Origin: an uncultured Oscillospiraceae bacterium
GTDB lineage: Bacteria > Bacillota > Clostridia > Oscillospirales > Oscillospiraceae
Assembly (NCBI GenBank): GCA_905236265.1
Contig: CAJOOV010000043.1
Coordinates: 1-7,550, forward strand
Reading direction: 5' to 3'
Length of the DNA: 7,550 nt
Positions 5,917 through 7,550 of the stretch are shown in pieces; positions within the stretch are counted from its first letter, which is position 1, and each line of letters starts with the position of its first letter. Under the pieces are notes generated by a model that ran no database searches, was not told the DNA's origin, and worked only from the letters and a program-made list of their open reading frames with translations. The translations under genes and the position numbers were made by a program.

Positions 5917-7550
5917 TCAGTTGACGGGTAGGGCTGTCCTGTCCCCTTCCCGCCGTGCCTCTCCCCTTTCACCGGAGGAACCGCCCTGTTCCAGCAGATT
6001 GGTCATGCTGTGCAGTCCGATGGCGATGGTAGAGGTATTATGGGCAAGCGCCGTCACCCTAGGGGGGAGAATGCCCAGAATCCCCAGAGCGATCAAGGCG
6101 GAATTAAAGGCGATAATGATGCGGTAATTGCCCCGAATCCGTTCCATCAGCGCCGCACTGAGCCTTCTCAGCGTGACCAGAGACATCAGATCGTCCTCGG
6201 AGATGGTAATATCCGCAATCTCTCTGGCGATGGCCGCTCCGCTGTTGATGGCAACGCCCACGTCCGATGCAGAGAGCGCAGGGGAGTCGTTCACACCGTC
6301 CCCGATCATAATGACTGTCCGTCCCTGCTGATGCTCCCTTTGCATAAACCCGGCCTTGTCCTCCGGGAGCACCTCTGCATAAACCTCGTCAACGCCCACC
6401 TGCGCTGCCACGGCACGGGCGGTACGCTCGTTATCCCCGGTCATCATCACCAGACGGGAAATCCCCTGCGCCCGCAGCGCCTGCACCGCCTGCGCCGCCT
6501 CCGGCTTGATGGGGTCTTCAATCAGCAGCACCGCAGCAAGAACGCCTCCCGCTGCAAGATAGAGATGGGAATACACATCCGGAAGGGCGGCAAGGCGCTC
6601 CTCTTCCCCCTCCGGCACGGTACAGCCCTCATCCTCAAAAATAAAGTGGCGGCTTCCGATGCAGACACGCACGCCGTCTACGCTGCTGGCAATGCCGTGG
6701 GCAACCACATAGTCCACCTTTGAGTGCCGCTCCTCGTGCTCCAGCCCCTGCTCCTTCGCCGCACGCACCACCGCTCTTGCCACAGAGTGGGGATAGTGCT
6801 CCTCCAGACAGGCGGCAAGGCGCAGCGCCTCCGCCTCATCCTGAGTGCCAAAGGGAATGACGGCCTTCACAGTGGGAGTTGCGGCGGTCAGGGTGCCTGT
6901 TTTGTCAAACACCATGGTTTCCGCCTGGGCAAAGGGCTCCAAAAACTTACCGCCCTTGACGGAAATGTGGCGGCTTCCCGCTTCCCGGATGGCAGAGAGC
7001 ACCGCAATGGGCATGGACAGCTTCAGGGCGCAGCAAAAGTCTACCATAAGGATAGAACTTGCCTTTGTCACGTCCCGTGTCATCAGCCAAGCCGCCAGCG
7101 CAGCGCCGAAGGTCCACGGTACAAGCCTGTCCGCAAGGCGGGAGGCCTTTGTCTCTGCGCTGGATTTCAGCTTTTCCGTGGACTCGATCATGCTGACAAT
7201 GCGGTCATACCGTCCGCTGCCGCTGGCCTTGCGGACGCAGATTACCAGACTGCCCTCCTCCACCACGGAGCCTGCATAGAGGTAGCTGCCTGCGCATTTG
7301 TGTACCGCCAGCGGCTCGCCGGTGAAGGATGCCTGATTGACCATGGCATCTCCCTCCACCGCCTCGCCGTCCAGCGGGATCATGTTCCCGGTTCGCACCA
7401 CAATGCGCTCCCCCACGCCTACGCAGCCGATGTCCCTGAGAACCTCTGTTCCATCCTCTGTTTTGCACCAGACCTTGTCCACGTTCAGCGCCATGGCCGC
7501 TGCCAGATCGTTCACGGATTTATGGTGAATCCATTCCTCCATCAGATCAC
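5917..7550 (-). CDS. Heavy-metal P-type ATPase, N-terminus cut by window edge
   Basis: The C-terminal 543 residues of a P1B-type metal-pumping ATPase of the cytoplasmic membrane; the frame continues past 7550, so the first membrane helices are missing. The ATG at 7542 is internal to a conserved stretch (DLMEEW) and is not the real start. Numbering from that Met: actuator TGE 74-76; membrane helices at about 140-155 and 161-185; phosphorylation site DKTGT with Asp213; nucleotide-binding HYPHS (249-253) in place of the usual SEHP; TGDN 368-371; hinge GDGVND 414-419; final helices at about 473-492 and 495-516; then a hydrophilic tail. The metal-site motif in the second visible helix is F-C-C (169-171) instead of C-P-C, and the last helix has HNTST (501-505), not the MxxSS of copper pumps or the DxG of zinc pumps. 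This recalls CtpC-like or other non-Cu/Zn pumps, so the metal is unassigned. Catalytic motifs are intact, so it is probably functional. Confidence 0.93.
   Translation of the reverse strand, partial: DLMEEWIHHKSVNDLAAAMALNVDKVWCKTEDGTEVLRDIGCVGVGERIVVRTGNMIPLDGEAVEGDAMVNQASFTGEPLAVHKCAGSYLYAGSVVEEGSLVICVRKASGSGRYDRIVSMIESTEKLKSSAETKASRLADRLVPWTFGAALAAWLMTRDVTKASSILMVDFCCALKLSMPIAVLSAIREAGSRHISVKGGKFLEPFAQAETMVFDKTGTLTAATPTVKAVIPFGTQDEAEALRLAACLEEHYPHSVARAVVRAAKEQGLEHEERHSKVDYVVAHGIASSVDGVRVCIGSRHFIFEDEGCTVPEGEEERLAALPDVYSHLYLAAGGVLAAVLLIEDPIKPEAAQAVQALRAQGISRLVMMTGDNERTARAVAAQVGVDEVYAEVLPEDKAGFMQREHQQGRTVIMIGDGVNDSPALSASDVGVAINSGAAIAREIADITISEDDLMSLVTLRRLSAALMERIRGNYRIIIAFNSALIALGILGILPPRVTALAHNTSTIAIGLHSMTNLLEQGGSSGERGEARREGDRTALPVN

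Noticed and set aside
6010..6723. 237-residue + strand frame opposite the ATPase
   Set aside because: It mirrors the ATPase's conserved P and N domains; the composition (many His, Arg, Gly) is typical of an antisense shadow in GC-rich DNA.
7540..7542. ATG at 7542 as the true start of the ATPase
   Set aside because: The frame stays open to the edge with residues typical of the family's pre-actuator region, and a P1B pump must have membrane helices before this point.

Overview
The window is a GC-rich stretch of ordinary bacterial chromosome. Its gene styles (a LysR regulator with a common Firmicute-type N-terminus, a very long PAS/GGDEF/EAL protein, a variant heavy-metal P-type ATPase) suggest a gut-type clostridial Firmicute such as Oscillospiraceae or Lachnospiraceae. 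That placement is inference from protein style, not from a marker gene. I see no rRNA, tRNA, CRISPR array, insertion sequence or phage gene.

Layout. (1) Positions 20-904, + strand: a complete LysR-type regulator. (2) Positions 905-1093: an intergenic region with a promoter whose two hexamers match the sigma-70 consensus (TTGACA, 18 nt, TATAAT) and an 8-bp perfect palindrome over the -10 box. (3) Positions 1094-1693, +: a small alpha/beta-hydrolase. (4) Positions 1694-1927: a GC-rich hairpin that probably ends the hydrolase transcript, then a second promoter and a leader of about 100 nt. (5) Positions 1928-5806, +: a 1292-residue cyclic-di-GMP protein with four tandem PAS-like sensory repeats, a GGDEF domain with intact catalytic motif, a response-regulator receiver, a second degenerate GGDEF and an EAL phosphodiesterase domain. 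(6) Positions 5807-5916: a strong intrinsic terminator between convergent genes. (7) Positions 5917-7550, - strand: the C-terminal three quarters of a heavy-metal P-type ATPase whose N-terminus lies beyond the right edge.

Working together. The LysR gene and the hydrolase are adjacent on the same strand, and the palindrome before the hydrolase is a candidate regulator site, so they may form a small regulatory unit. The cyclic-di-GMP protein has its own promoter and terminator and appears to be a one-gene signalling hub. It could read several cytoplasmic cues (four sensor repeats) and a phosphorelay input (receiver) and both make and degrade cyclic-di-GMP. The ATPase is transcribed toward it and has no visible functional link to it.

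The most noteworthy item is the architecture of the large protein. It looks like a fusion of a PAS(x4)-GGDEF sensor cyclase with a complete REC-GGDEF*-EAL response regulator. All of its domains belong to known families, so I do not claim a new system, only an unusual combination.
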